Assembly (NCBI GenBank): GCA_964392175.1
Contig: CAYMOJ010000002.1
Location: 62,001-126,000, forward strand
DNA: 64,000 nucleotides
Source of the DNA: Firm-04 sp964392175
GTDB taxonomy: Bacteria; Bacillota; Clostridia; Oscillospirales; Ruminococcaceae
Reading direction: 5' to 3'
A program made the position numbers and the translations under genes. Positions 24,053-32,441 of this stretch are shown piece after piece (within the stretch, counting starts at the first letter, position 1; every line of letters starts with the position of its first letter). Below the pieces are notes generated by a model. It searched no databases. It saw nothing but the letters and a program-made list of their open reading frames with translations, and had not been told where the DNA came from.

Positions 24053-24691
24053 ATGAATCTGATTCTTTTGGGCGCGCCCGGCGCAGGCAAGGGTACACAG
24101 GCAGAAGCGATCTCCGCAAAGCTTGGTATTCCGCAGATCTCTACCGGCAATATGCTCCGCGAAGCCGTCAAGAACGGTACCGCGCTGGGCTTGCAGGCGA
24201 AAGAGGCGATGGAAAGCGGCGCGTTGGTTTCTGATGAAATCGTCATCGGTATTCTGAAAGATCGTATCGCAGAGCCGGATGCCGCAAAGGGCTATATTCT
24301 GGACGGTTTTCCCCGTACGGTAGCGCAGGCTGAAGCACTGGATACCATGGGCGTGAACATCGATAAGGTGCTGGAGATTTCTGTTCCCGATGCGCGCATC
24401 TGTGCGAGAATGTCTGGTCGTCGTGTTTGCGAGGCTTGCGGTGCGTCTTATCACATGGAGTATAAGCCCACTGCTGTTGAGGGCGTTTGCGATAAGTGCG
24501 GCGCAAAGACCGTGCAGCGTCCGGATGATGCCCCTGAGACCGTACTTTCTCGTTTGGAGGTTTACCGCGAAAAGACTGCTCCATTGAAGGAGTTTTATGG
24601 AAAGACCGGTAAGCTGTTGACCGTTGAGGGCCAGGAGGAAGTCGCAGATACCACAAAGCTCGTGTTCGAGGCTTTGGGCATCAACGGCTGA
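24053..24691 (+). CDS. adk: Adenylate kinase, zinc-lid form
   Basis: 212 residues. The P-loop is GAPGAGKGT at the N-terminus, DGFPRT the NMP-site motif, and the long LID carries four cysteines (CEAC and CDKC) that bind zinc in Gram-positive enzymes. It interconverts ATP plus AMP and 2 ADP. Usual position after secY. Confidence 0.97.
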   Translation: MNLILLGAPGAGKGTQAEAISAKLGIPQISTGNMLREAVKNGTALGLQAKEAMESGALVSDEIVIGILKDRIAEPDAAKGYILDGFPRTVAQAEALDTMGVNIDKVLEISVPDARICARMSGRRVCEACGASYHMEYKPTAVEGVCDKCGAKTVQRPDDAPETVLSRLEVYREKTAPLKEFYGKTGKLLTVEGQEEVADTTKLVFEALGING

Positions 24692-24709
24692 TGAAAGAGG
24701 GGAGTTTCG

Positions 24710-25459
24710 ATGGTCACAATCAAAAGTGCTTCCGATGTCGAGAAGATGCGCGAGGCCGGTAAGATTGCAGCGAATGCGTTGCAGGTTGTGGGTCAGAAGA
24801 TCCGCCCCGGTATGACAACAAAGGATATTGACAAAATCATTTACCGCGAAATCACGGCACATGGCGCAAAGCCCAACTTTCTGGGATACGGCGGATTTCC
24901 CGCCAGCGCCTGTGTGTCGGTCAATAACGAGGTCATTCACGGTATTCCTTCCGGCAATCGGAGAATTACCGAGGGCGATATCGTCAGCGTTGATGTTGGT
25001 GCCTTCTATAAAGGTTTTCACAGTGATACCTGCTACACATTTGCTGTTGGGGAGATTTCTTCCGAGGCAAAGGCACTGTTGCAGACCACTGAGGAGAGTC
25101 TTTATGAAGCAATCAAGGTTGCTCACATCGGTGCGCGGCTGGGCGATATTTCCCACACCGTGGAGGCACATTGCAGAGAACGAGGCTACGGCATCGTGAA
25201 GCAGTACTGCGGACACGGAATCGGTCGAAATTTGCACGAGGAACCGGAAATCCCCAACTATGGCAAACCGGGTCACGGTATGCGCCTAGTGCAAGGAATG
25301 ACCATCTGCATCGAACCGATGATCAACGCTGTTGGCGATGAGATCGTTCAGTTGCCCGATGGTTGGACCGTGGTCACCAAGAGTGGTTCCATCTCCGCTC
25401 ACTTCGAGCATGAGGTGCTGATCACCGCAGACGGCCCCGTGATTTTGACGTTGCCTTGA
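24710..25459 (+). CDS. map: Methionine aminopeptidase, type I
   Basis: 249 residues. Removes N-terminal Met from nascent proteins. The metal site residues are recognisable: Asp in SVDVGAFY, Asp in HSDTCYTF, His in CGHGIGRNLHEEP, Glu in CIEPM and Glu in HFEHEVLI. Short form without an N-terminal zinc finger. Confidence 0.96.
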   Translation: MVTIKSASDVEKMREAGKIAANALQVVGQKIRPGMTTKDIDKIIYREITAHGAKPNFLGYGGFPASACVSVNNEVIHGIPSGNRRITEGDIVSVDVGAFYKGFHSDTCYTFAVGEISSEAKALLQTTEESLYEAIKVAHIGARLGDISHTVEAHCRERGYGIVKQYCGHGIGRNLHEEPEIPNYGKPGHGMRLVQGMTICIEPMINAVGDEIVQLPDGWTVVTKSGSISAHFEHEVLITADGPVILTLP

Positions 25460-25472
25460 CGGAGGAGCAGGC

Positions 25473-25796
25473 ATGGAGCAGAAATTGGCTTGTTCAGTCG
25501 GTACTGTGGTGCTGGCAAGGGCAGGTAGAGATGCCGGTCGCTTTTTCGTTGTGGTTTCTGCAAATGGCAGAGATCTGTACATTGCAGACGGGCAGCGTAG
25601 AAAGCTTGCACATCCGAAGCGGAAGAACTCCGTTCATGTGCAGAAAACAGATCGCGTTTTGATGCTGGAAGGCATGAATGACTGTCAGCTGCGGAAAGCA
25701 CTGGCACCCATGCAGCCCGCGAAAACGGATCGAACCAGATTGAACGACTCAGGTCGTAAGGAGGTCATCGACGATGTCGAAACAGGATGTCATTGA
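25473..25796 (+). CDS. KOW-domain RNA-binding protein (L14e-like)
   Basis: 107 residues. A short KOW-type beta-barrel is seen at the N-terminus (VGTVVLARAGRDAGRFFVVV) with a basic middle (QRRKLAHPKRKNSVHV). Clostridia commonly carry this L14e/L6e/L27e-like gene between map and infA; its role is unclear, but ribosome or rRNA binding is likely. The last 23 bases overlap infA, and its codons supply the GTAAGGAGG that starts infA. Confidence 0.85.
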   Translation: MEQKLACSVGTVVLARAGRDAGRFFVVVSANGRDLYIADGQRRKLAHPKRKNSVHVQKTDRVLMLEGMNDCQLRKALAPMQPAKTDRTRLNDSGRKEVIDDVETGCH

Positions 25797-25992
25797 GGTA
25801 GAGGGTGTTGTCACCGAAGCATTGCCCAATGCGATGTTCAAAGTCGAGCTGAAGAACAATCATGTGATTCTGGCGCATATCTCCGGCAAGCTGAGAACGA
25901 ATTATATCCGCATCGTTCCCGGTGACCATGTTACCGTTGAGATGTCGCCCTATGATCTTACAAAGGGCAGAATCACATGGCGAGCGAAGTGA
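25774..25992 (+). CDS. infA: Translation initiation factor IF-1
   Basis: 72-residue OB-fold protein, MSKQDVIEVEGVVTEALPNA, ending in KGRITWRAK. Binds the 30S A site. Overlaps the KOW gene. Confidence 0.97.
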   Translation: MSKQDVIEVEGVVTEALPNAMFKVELKNNHVILAHISGKLRTNYIRIVPGDHVTVEMSPYDLTKGRITWRAK

Positions 25993-26025
25993 TTCGCACG
26001 CCAAAATAACAAGGAGGTATTTTCA

Positions 26026-26139
26026 ATGAAAGTAAGACCTTCCGTTAAACCTATCTGCGAGAAATGCAAAGTCATCAAGCGTAAGGGTAAGATCATGATT
26101 ATTTGTGAGAACCCGAAGCATAAGCAGCGTCAGGGCTAA
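26026..26139 (+). CDS. rpmJ: 50S ribosomal protein L36
   Basis: 37 residues, MKVRPSVKPICEKCKVIKRK, zinc-binding form with CEKC followed by Cys and His (CENPKH). AAGGAGGT precedes the ATG. Confidence 0.97.
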   Translation: MKVRPSVKPICEKCKVIKRKGKIMIICENPKHKQRQG

Positions 26140-26170
26140 GCCTTGACCACATGGAGGTGTAATTAGGAAT

Positions 26171-26539
26171 ATGGCTAGAATCGCTGGTGTTGACCTGCCG
26201 AAGAACAAGCGTGTGGAGATCGGCTTGACTTATATCTTCGGTATTGGCCGGACGACGGCTACCCAGATCCTGAACGCGACCGGTATCAATCCCGATACAA
26301 GAGTGAAAGACTTGACCGAGACGGATGTCGCCGCGCTTCGTGAGTACATTGATAACAATTGCCTCGTGGAGGGCGACAAGCGCCGCCAGGTTGCGATGGA
26401 TATCAAGCGTCTTGTGGATATCGGTTGCTATCGCGGTGTTCGTCACCGTAAGGGTCTGCCTGTCAGAGGACAGCGCACGAAAACCAATGCAAGAACCCGT
26501 AAGGGCCCGAAGAAGACCATCGCTAACAAGAAGAAGTAA
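26171..26539 (+). CDS. rpsM: 30S ribosomal protein S13
   Basis: 122 residues starting MARIAGVDLPKNKRVEIGLT. The basic C-terminal tail (RTKTNARTRKGPKKT) that contacts P-site tRNA is intact. Confidence 0.97.
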   Translation: MARIAGVDLPKNKRVEIGLTYIFGIGRTTATQILNATGINPDTRVKDLTETDVAALREYIDNNCLVEGDKRRQVAMDIKRLVDIGCYRGVRHRKGLPVRGQRTKTNARTRKGPKKTIANKKK

Positions 26540-26553
26540 GGAGGGACTGTATC

Positions 26554-26955
26554 TTGGCACAGCAGAAGAAGAAAGTGACTACCATCAGACGTCGTAGAGA
26601 GCGCAAGAACATCGAAAACGGCGCGGTGCATATTCAGTCCACATTCAACAACACCATCGTGACCATCACCGATACGCAGGGTAACGCGATTTCCTGGGCA
26701 AGTGCCGGTGAGCTGGGCTTCCGTGGTTCCAAGAAGTCTACGCCCTTTGCTGCGCAGACCGCTGCCGAAACCGCCGCTCGCGCTGCTATGGAGCATGGTC
26801 TTAAGACTGTTGAAGTATATGTCAATGGCCCCGGCTCTGGTCGTGAGGCTGCGATCCGTGCCCTGCAGACCGTGGGTCTGGACGTCCGCATGATCAAGGA
26901 TGTCACACCCATTCCGCATAACGGTTGCCGTCCTCCCAAGAGACGCCGCGTATAA
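26554..26955 (+). CDS. rpsK: 30S ribosomal protein S11
   Basis: 133 residues with GAVHIQSTFNNTIVTITD and the C-terminal PHNGCRPPKRRRV. TTG start after AAGGAGGGA. Confidence 0.97.
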   Translation: MAQQKKKVTTIRRRRERKNIENGAVHIQSTFNNTIVTITDTQGNAISWASAGELGFRGSKKSTPFAAQTAAETAARAAMEHGLKTVEVYVNGPGSGREAAIRALQTVGLDVRMIKDVTPIPHNGCRPPKRRRV

Positions 26956-26976
26956 TCACAGGAGGTGTGAGAGAAT

Positions 26977-27573
26977 ATGGCAGTAAATAAGGATCCGATC
27001 CTCAAAAGATGCAGATACCTGGGCATCAGCCCCATGGTAATGGGTATCGCAAAGGAATCTAACCGTAACCCCAAGGCGAACGCGCGCAAGAAGGTCTCTG
27101 AGTACGGCGCACAGCTGAAGGAGAAGCAGAAGCTGAAGTTTATCTATGGCATGATGGAGAAGCCCTTCCGTAAGTACTTCGTTTTGGCAAGCAAGATGGA
27201 GGGCAAGACCGGTGATAACCTCATTACGCTGCTGGAATCCAGACTGGATAATGTGGTTTACCGTATGGGTCTGGCTTTGACCAGACGTGAAGCAAGACAG
27301 CTTACCTGCCACGGTCACTTCACCGTGAACGGCAAGAAAGTCGATATTCCTTCCTATCGTGTTTCCGTTGGCGATGTAATCGCATTGTGCGAGAAGAGCA
27401 GATCCAGCGCGAAATTCAAGGAAGTCGTTGAGCAGACCCAGGGCAGAACCATTCCGCTTTGGCTGACTGCTGACAAGGAGGCATTCTCTGCAACCGTAAC
27501 AAGACTCGCTACCCCCGAGGATATCGATTACGAGACAGAGACCCACCTGATCGTTGAGTTGTACTCCAAGTGA
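26977..27573 (+). CDS. rpsD: 30S ribosomal protein S4, zinc-free form
   Basis: 198 residues. The S4 RNA-binding domain is present (LDNVVYRMGLALTRREARQL). The N-terminal zinc cysteines of the C+ form are absent; only one Cys is found there. In B. subtilis S4 autoregulates, but no matching leader is obvious in front of this copy. Confidence 0.96.
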   Translation: MAVNKDPILKRCRYLGISPMVMGIAKESNRNPKANARKKVSEYGAQLKEKQKLKFIYGMMEKPFRKYFVLASKMEGKTGDNLITLLESRLDNVVYRMGLALTRREARQLTCHGHFTVNGKKVDIPSYRVSVGDVIALCEKSRSSAKFKEVVEQTQGRTIPLWLTADKEAFSATVTRLATPEDIDYETETHLIVELYSK

Positions 27574-27644
27574 TCTGTAGGATCCGCGAAGGGTACAGGC
27601 AAACACTACAACAACACCATTGATTGCGATATAGGAGGGTAATC

Positions 27645-28601
27645 ATGCTGAAGATCGAGAAGCCCGAAATCGAGACCGTTGAGCTGAAATCCGATGGCAG
27701 ATACGGAAAGTTTGTGCTTTCCCCGCTGGAGCGTGGCTATGGCATCACGCTGGGTAACAGCCTCAGACGCGTTCTGCTCTCCTCGCTGCCCGGTGTGGCA
27801 GTCAACGCCGTCAAAATCGAAGGCGTGCATCACGAGCTGACAACCGTTCCCGGTGTGAAGGAAGATGTGACTGAGATCATTCTCGCCATCAAGGGTCTGA
27901 CCGCCAAGCTGAAGTGCGACGGCCCTAAGAACATCTACATTGACGCTGAGGGCGAGTGCGAAGTGACCGCCGGAGACATCACAGCAGATTCCGAAGTGGA
28001 CATTCTCAACCCCGGTATGCACATTGCTACGCTCAGCAAGGGCGCCAAACTTGAGATGACCATCACCATCGACAGAGGCAGAGGCTATGTTTCTTCAGAG
28101 CGCAACAAGCAGCTTATGGAAAATATGCCCGTTGATGTGATCGCTGTGGATAGCATCTACACACCTGTTTTGAAGGTGAATTATAAGGTTGAGGACACTC
28201 GTCTCGGTCAGGTGACTGACTACGATAAGCTCACGATTGAGGTCTGGACTGACGGCACCATCTCCGCAAAGGAGGCTCTGTCCCAGGCGGCCAATCTCCT
28301 CAACGAGCATCTCCGACTCTTTGTGGAACTTTCCGAGGAGTCGGGCATGGAACCGGTTCTCATTGAGAAGAACGATGGCGGCAAGGAGAAGATCCTTGAG
28401 ATGACCATTGAGGAGCTTGACCTGTCGGTGCGTTCCTTCAACTGCTTGAAGCGCGCCGGCATCAACACCGTTGAAGATTTGATCAGCAAATCCGAGGACG
28501 AGATGATGAAGGTCAGAAACCTCGGTAAGAAGTCCTTTGATGAGGTGAAGGAGAAGCTCAGATCTCTGGGCTTTGACCTCAGCTCTGATGACAATGACTA
28601 A
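27645..28601 (+). CDS. rpoA: RNA polymerase alpha subunit
   Basis: 318 residues. N-terminal domain for dimerisation (PLERGYGITLGNSLRRVLLSS) and C-terminal domain with the helix-hairpin-helix ELDLSVRSFNCLKRAGINTV that binds UP elements. The start at 27645 follows TAGGAGGGTA. Confidence 0.97.
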   Translation: MLKIEKPEIETVELKSDGRYGKFVLSPLERGYGITLGNSLRRVLLSSLPGVAVNAVKIEGVHHELTTVPGVKEDVTEIILAIKGLTAKLKCDGPKNIYIDAEGECEVTAGDITADSEVDILNPGMHIATLSKGAKLEMTITIDRGRGYVSSERNKQLMENMPVDVIAVDSIYTPVLKVNYKVEDTRLGQVTDYDKLTIEVWTDGTISAKEALSQAANLLNEHLRLFVELSEESGMEPVLIEKNDGGKEKILEMTIEELDLSVRSFNCLKRAGINTVEDLISKSEDEMMKVRNLGKKSFDEVKEKLRSLGFDLSSDDND

Positions 28602-28655
28602 TCCCGTTTCGATGCCGCGTGCGGCAATCGAAGAATTACAAAGGAGTGAACAATA

Positions 28656-29018
28656 ATGGCGGGTTCCAGAAAGCTCGGCAGAACGTCCGATCACAGAAAG
28701 GCGATGCTCCGCGGTATGGTAACATATCTGCTGGAGAATGGCCAGATCGAAACCACTGTGACCAGAGCAAAGGAAGTTCGTGCAATGGCTGAAAAGATGA
28801 TTACACTGGGCAAGGCTGTTCAGGGTAATGATGCCGCTGCCGATCTGCACTGCAAGCGTCAGGTATTTGCTTATGTCACCAAGGAGAGCGTCGCGAAGAA
28901 GCTCTTCGACGAGATCGCTCCTCGTTATGCAGAGCGCAACGGCGGTTACACCCGACTGGTGAAGGTCGGCCCTCGTCGTGGCGACGCTGCTGAGATGGCG
29001 ATCATCCAGCTCGTTTGA
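28656..29018 (+). CDS. rplQ: 50S ribosomal protein L17
   Basis: 120 residues, MAGSRKLGRTSDHRKAMLRG. Last gene of the superoperon, followed by a strong terminator. Confidence 0.97.
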   Translation: MAGSRKLGRTSDHRKAMLRGMVTYLLENGQIETTVTRAKEVRAMAEKMITLGKAVQGNDAAADLHCKRQVFAYVTKESVAKKLFDEIAPRYAERNGGYTRLVKVGPRRGDAAEMAIIQLV

Positions 29019-29032
29019 TCGAGTAACAAGAA

Positions 29033-29068
29033 ACCGGCATCCGTTTTGGGATGCCGGTCTTTTTTTAT
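29033..29068 (+). terminator. Terminator of the ribosomal superoperon
   Basis: ACCGGCATCC (29033-29042) and GGATGCCGGT (29049-29058) form a perfect 10-bp stem followed by seven to eight T. Confidence 0.95.
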
Positions 29069-29130
29069 TTGCAATCGTGACGATCATGCGTGCATAGTGC
29101 TGCTGCCATTGAAGAAAGCTTTGATGCGCA

Positions 29131-29165
29131 AAAGGCGCATCCGTAATATACGGAATGCGCCTTTG
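29131..29165 (-). terminator. Terminator of gdhA
   Basis: AAAGGCGCAT...ATGCGCCTTT with inner CCGT/ACGG pairing; on the minus strand it ends in CCTTTTGCG. 27 bp after the gdhA stop. Confidence 0.75.
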
Positions 29166-29191
29166 TACTTTAACGATACGCTGTAATGAGA

Positions 29192-30547
29192 TCAGTAGCA
29201 AACGCCCTGCCACATCATAGCCTGTGCAACTTTCAAGAAGCCAGCAATGTTCGCACCTGCAACCAGATCGCCTTCCATGCCGTATTCCTTTGCTGCATCA
29301 TAGGAAGCCTTGTAGATGTTCTGCATGATGGATTTCAGCTTTGCATCCACTTCCTCGGCAGTCCAGTTATAACGCATAGAGTTCTGGGACATTTCCAAAC
29401 CGGAAACTGCAACGCCACCTGCGTTTACAGCCTTGGAAGGAGCAACCACAACGCCGTGCTGCTTCAGGTAGTCAATTGCCTCGTTGGTAGTAGGCATATT
29501 GGCAACCTCAACATAGTACTTCACGCCGTTTGCAACGATCTTCTCAGCGTCCTCAATGCGAACCTCGTTTTGGGTAGCGCAGGGCATCAGGATATCTGCC
29601 TTGACACCCCAAGGCTTTTCCTTCGGGAAGAAGGGCACACCAAACTTCTCGGCGTAGTCTTGTACTCTGTTGCGGCAAGATGCGCGCATTTCGAGCATGA
29701 AGTTGAACTTCTCCTCAGTAGTGACGCCTTCTTCATCGTAGATGTAGCCATCGGGGCCAGAGAGGGTAACGACCTTACCGCCCAATTCGGCAACCTTCTT
29801 CGCGGTACCCCATGCAACATTACCAAATGCAGAGATCGCAACGGTCTTGCCCTTGATGGTCTCGCCAAAGGTCTTGAGCATCTCAACGGTGTAGTAGACA
29901 GCACCGTAACCAGTTGCCTCAGGACGAATCAGAGAACCGCCGCAGGACATATCCTTACCGGTGAGAACGCCAGTAAACTCGTTGCGGAGTCTCTTGTATT
30001 GACCAAACAGATAGCCGATCTCGCGCGCACCGACACCGATGTCACCAGCGGGAACATCAGTATTCGGGCCAATGTGCTTCACCAGCTCGGTCATAAAGCT
30101 CTGGCAGAAACGCATCACTTCGCCATCGGACTTGCCGGTGGGATCGAAATCCGCGCCACCCTTGCCACCGCCCATGGGCAGGGATGTAAGGCTATTCTTG
30201 AAGGTCTGCTCAAAGCCCAGGAATTTCATAACAGAGAGATTGACGGAGGGGTGCAGACGCAAGCCACCCTTGTACGGGCCGATTGCGGAATTGAACTGCA
30301 CACGGTAGCCACGGTTTACCTGCACATCGCCATTGTCATCCACCCAAGAAACACGGAAAGAAATTGCGCGCTCAGGCTCGACCATGCGGTCAATGACGCG
30401 TGCCTTCACGATGTCAGGACGACGCTCGACAACGGGAACCAGACTGGAGAGAACCTCGTAAACGGTTTGCTGGAACTCAGGCTCGCCGGGGTTGCGTTCA
30501 CAAACTTTTTCGTAAACGCCCTGCAAATAAGCATTGTTTAAAGACAT
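29192..30547 (-). CDS. gdhA: Glutamate dehydrogenase, NADP-type
   Basis: 451-residue hexameric-type enzyme converting 2-oxoglutarate plus ammonia to glutamate. PMGGGKGGADFDP holds the catalytic Lys region, and FRVSWVDDNGDVQVNRGYRVQFNSAIGPYKGG is the typical N-terminal block (split here by the reader as FRVSWVDD and GPYKGGLRLHP). The Rossmann region AISAFGNVAWGTAKK follows. The length matches anabolic bacterial GDH. The start has AAGGAGG 7-8 nt upstream. Monocistronic with its own promoter and terminator. Confidence 0.96.
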   Translation of the reverse strand: MSLNNAYLQGVYEKVCERNPGEPEFQQTVYEVLSSLVPVVERRPDIVKARVIDRMVEPERAISFRVSWVDDNGDVQVNRGYRVQFNSAIGPYKGGLRLHPSVNLSVMKFLGFEQTFKNSLTSLPMGGGKGGADFDPTGKSDGEVMRFCQSFMTELVKHIGPNTDVPAGDIGVGAREIGYLFGQYKRLRNEFTGVLTGKDMSCGGSLIRPEATGYGAVYYTVEMLKTFGETIKGKTVAISAFGNVAWGTAKKVAELGGKVVTLSGPDGYIYDEEGVTTEEKFNFMLEMRASCRNRVQDYAEKFGVPFFPKEKPWGVKADILMPCATQNEVRIEDAEKIVANGVKYYVEVANMPTTNEAIDYLKQHGVVVAPSKAVNAGGVAVSGLEMSQNSMRYNWTAEEVDAKLKSIMQNIYKASYDAAKEYGMEGDLVAGANIAGFLKVAQAMMWQGVCY

Positions 30548-30592
30548 GATAACATCCTCCTTGTATAGTTGCCGATATCTCGGTACGCTAAT

Positions 30593-30621
30593 ATTATACT
30601 GCATTTTAGCCATGATTGCAA
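30593..30621 (-). promoter_or_regulatory. Promoter of gdhA
   Basis: Minus-strand TTGCAA (30621-30616) and TATAAT (30598-30593) have a 17-bp spacer. Confidence 0.75.
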
Positions 30622-30940
30622 TAGTTTTCGCACAGAATTGTGACATTTTTTGAAAATCGAGGGATATTTCGGCAAATAACTGTCATTGTGTACAGTACAG
30701 ATGTATCCTCATCAAGGACAGATTTGAAAAACTGTCCTTCATTCCATTTCCACTTGCAAATACGGGAAGATTTTTATCGTGCGGGCAACAAAATGTGACA
30801 TATTATGCTCTAAGAACATGATACATCATAATTGTATTGCTACAAGAGCAATTTAGCACAAAAAACAGGTGCATTCTGATATGAAAAAAGTGACCTTCCT
30901 TTCCGGTATTAGGAAAAGCGACGAAATCTGCTTTCGCCTA
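30622..30940. other. Divergent intergenic region between gdhA and pfk
   Basis: About 320 bp, AT-rich and without a gene. One perfect 8-bp hairpin (AAGGACAG 30714-30721 with CTGTCCTT 30732-30739) lies inside; no T-run follows. Nothing else recognised. Confidence 0.5.
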
Positions 30941-30969
30941 TTGACATTTTGCAACAAAAGGAGTATACT
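30941..30969 (+). promoter_or_regulatory. Promoter of the phosphofructokinase gene
   Basis: TTGACA (30941-30946) and TATACT (30964-30969) with a 17-bp spacer. Confidence 0.8.
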
Positions 30970-31037
30970 ATATCTTGTGATCAGATGACGCTTCAATGCG
31001 CTGATTTTTCAATATCCTGAGAGGAGCTACACGCCGC

Positions 31038-32267
31038 ATGAGATTTGCCGTTGCCCAATCCGGTGGCCCAACTTGTGCCATCAACGCATCGCTGGTAGGC
31101 ATATACAAAGCTGCTGTTGAAATGAGCAATAAAGTGCATAACCGCTTGCCGATCTCAGTGATTGGCGTACGCAATGGCATTCAAGGCTTGATGGATGAAC
31201 AGTTTGTCGACCTTTCCTGTGAACTGACTTCTGCGGAAATGGTAGATCTGTTGCGCAAAACGCCATCGACAGCCCTTGGCTCATGTCGCTTTCGCTTGCC
31301 TGCTCCGGAGCAGGATGAGTCGCTTTACCGCAAGGTGCAATATGTGCTGCAAAAAAATGCGATTGATGCGTTTTTCTACATTGGCGGCAACGATTCTATG
31401 GATACCGTTGCGAAGCTTTCCAAGTGGCTGACAGAACAGGGGAGTAATATTCGCGTCATCGGTGTGCCCAAAACGATTGATAACGATTTGGTAGGCACTG
31501 ACCATACCCCCGGATTTGGATCTGCTGCAAAGTATGTAGCGATGACCATGCAAGAGGTTGTGCGAGATTCCTCTGTGTATCGCCTGCCGTCTGTCACAAT
31601 TTGTGAGATCATGGGCAGGGATGCCGGTTGGCTGACTGCTTCCACTTGTCTGTTGCGTGCCAATGGTGAGGTCGCACCGCATCTGATCTATCTACCGGAG
31701 CATGAGTTTTCAACTGTGCAGTTTGTGCATGATATTCAAAAGGCAATGGAGAATCACCGTTCGGTCATCGTTGCCGTTTCTGAGGGTGTCACACTGCCGC
31801 ATAGTGCAGCATATCGTTCTGGGGCAAATGATGCCTTTGGTCATGCGTATCTTTCCGGTGTTGGTAAATATCTGGAGCAACTTGTGCGTGATGAGATCGG
31901 CTGCAAGGTGCGCTCCATAGAATTGAATGTGATGCAGCGTTGCGCTGCGCATCTTGCATCTGCCACAGATTTAGATGAATCCGAGGCGGTTGGCAGATAT
32001 GCTGTGGAGTTGGCTTTGCAAGGACAAAGCGGCTGCATGGTGACACTTCAGCGTGATACAGGTACTGCGTCTTATCGCTTTACCTGCTCACATATTGCGG
32101 CATCGTCAGTTGCCAATGTGACTCGTACCTTCCCTGTAGCGTGGATTAACGCCGATGGAAATGATGTCACTGAGGAGGCAATAGACTATTTTATGCCGCT
32201 GATTCAGGGCGAAGTATTGCCCACCATGCGAAATGGAATGCCTGTGCATTTTCGTTTTGCCACCTAA
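31038..32267 (+). CDS. 6-phosphofructokinase, probably pyrophosphate-dependent
   Basis: 409-residue PFK. Residues that separate ATP from PPi enzymes point to PPi: GGNDS (116-120) has Asp at the position where ATP-PFK has the second Gly of GGDGS, and PKTIDND (144-150) has Lys where ATP-PFK has Gly. The catalytic Asp is Asp148 in TIDND. MGRDAGWLTA is the fructose-6-phosphate site. A reversible PPi-PFK serves both glycolysis and gluconeogenesis and saves ATP, common in cellulolytic Clostridia. Monocistronic. Confidence 0.9.
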   Translation: MRFAVAQSGGPTCAINASLVGIYKAAVEMSNKVHNRLPISVIGVRNGIQGLMDEQFVDLSCELTSAEMVDLLRKTPSTALGSCRFRLPAPEQDESLYRKVQYVLQKNAIDAFFYIGGNDSMDTVAKLSKWLTEQGSNIRVIGVPKTIDNDLVGTDHTPGFGSAAKYVAMTMQEVVRDSSVYRLPSVTICEIMGRDAGWLTASTCLLRANGEVAPHLIYLPEHEFSTVQFVHDIQKAMENHRSVIVAVSEGVTLPHSAAYRSGANDAFGHAYLSGVGKYLEQLVRDEIGCKVRSIELNVMQRCAAHLASATDLDESEAVGRYAVELALQGQSGCMVTLQRDTGTASYRFTCSHIAASSVANVTRTFPVAWINADGNDVTEEAIDYFMPLIQGEVLPTMRNGMPVHFRFAT

Positions 32268-32294
32268 ATTTTGCTGGTAACCTCTTTCCTTCTA

Positions 32295-32330
32295 CCCCAT
32301 GACGAATTTTTTCGTTGTGGGGATTTTTTT
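32295..32330 (+). terminator. Terminator after the phosphofructokinase gene
   Basis: CCCCATGACGAA (32295-32306) pairs with 32311-32322 through 12 pairs including two G-U, loop TTTT, followed by seven T. Confidence 0.85.
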
Positions 32331-32357
32331 GCTTTTCGCGCGGTGGCAGTTTTTTTG

Positions 32358-32398
32358 AAAAAGCGGTATTCCCTCGTTGTGAGGAAATACCGTTTTCG
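32358..32398 (-). terminator. Terminator of the lipase gene
   Basis: AAGCGGTATTCCCTC and GAGGAAATACCGTT arms; on the minus strand it is followed by TTTTTCAAAAAAA. Confidence 0.7.
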
Positions 32399-32441
32399 AT
32401 GTATATTTGCAGGAAGAAGGATTCATGTGGATATTGGCACG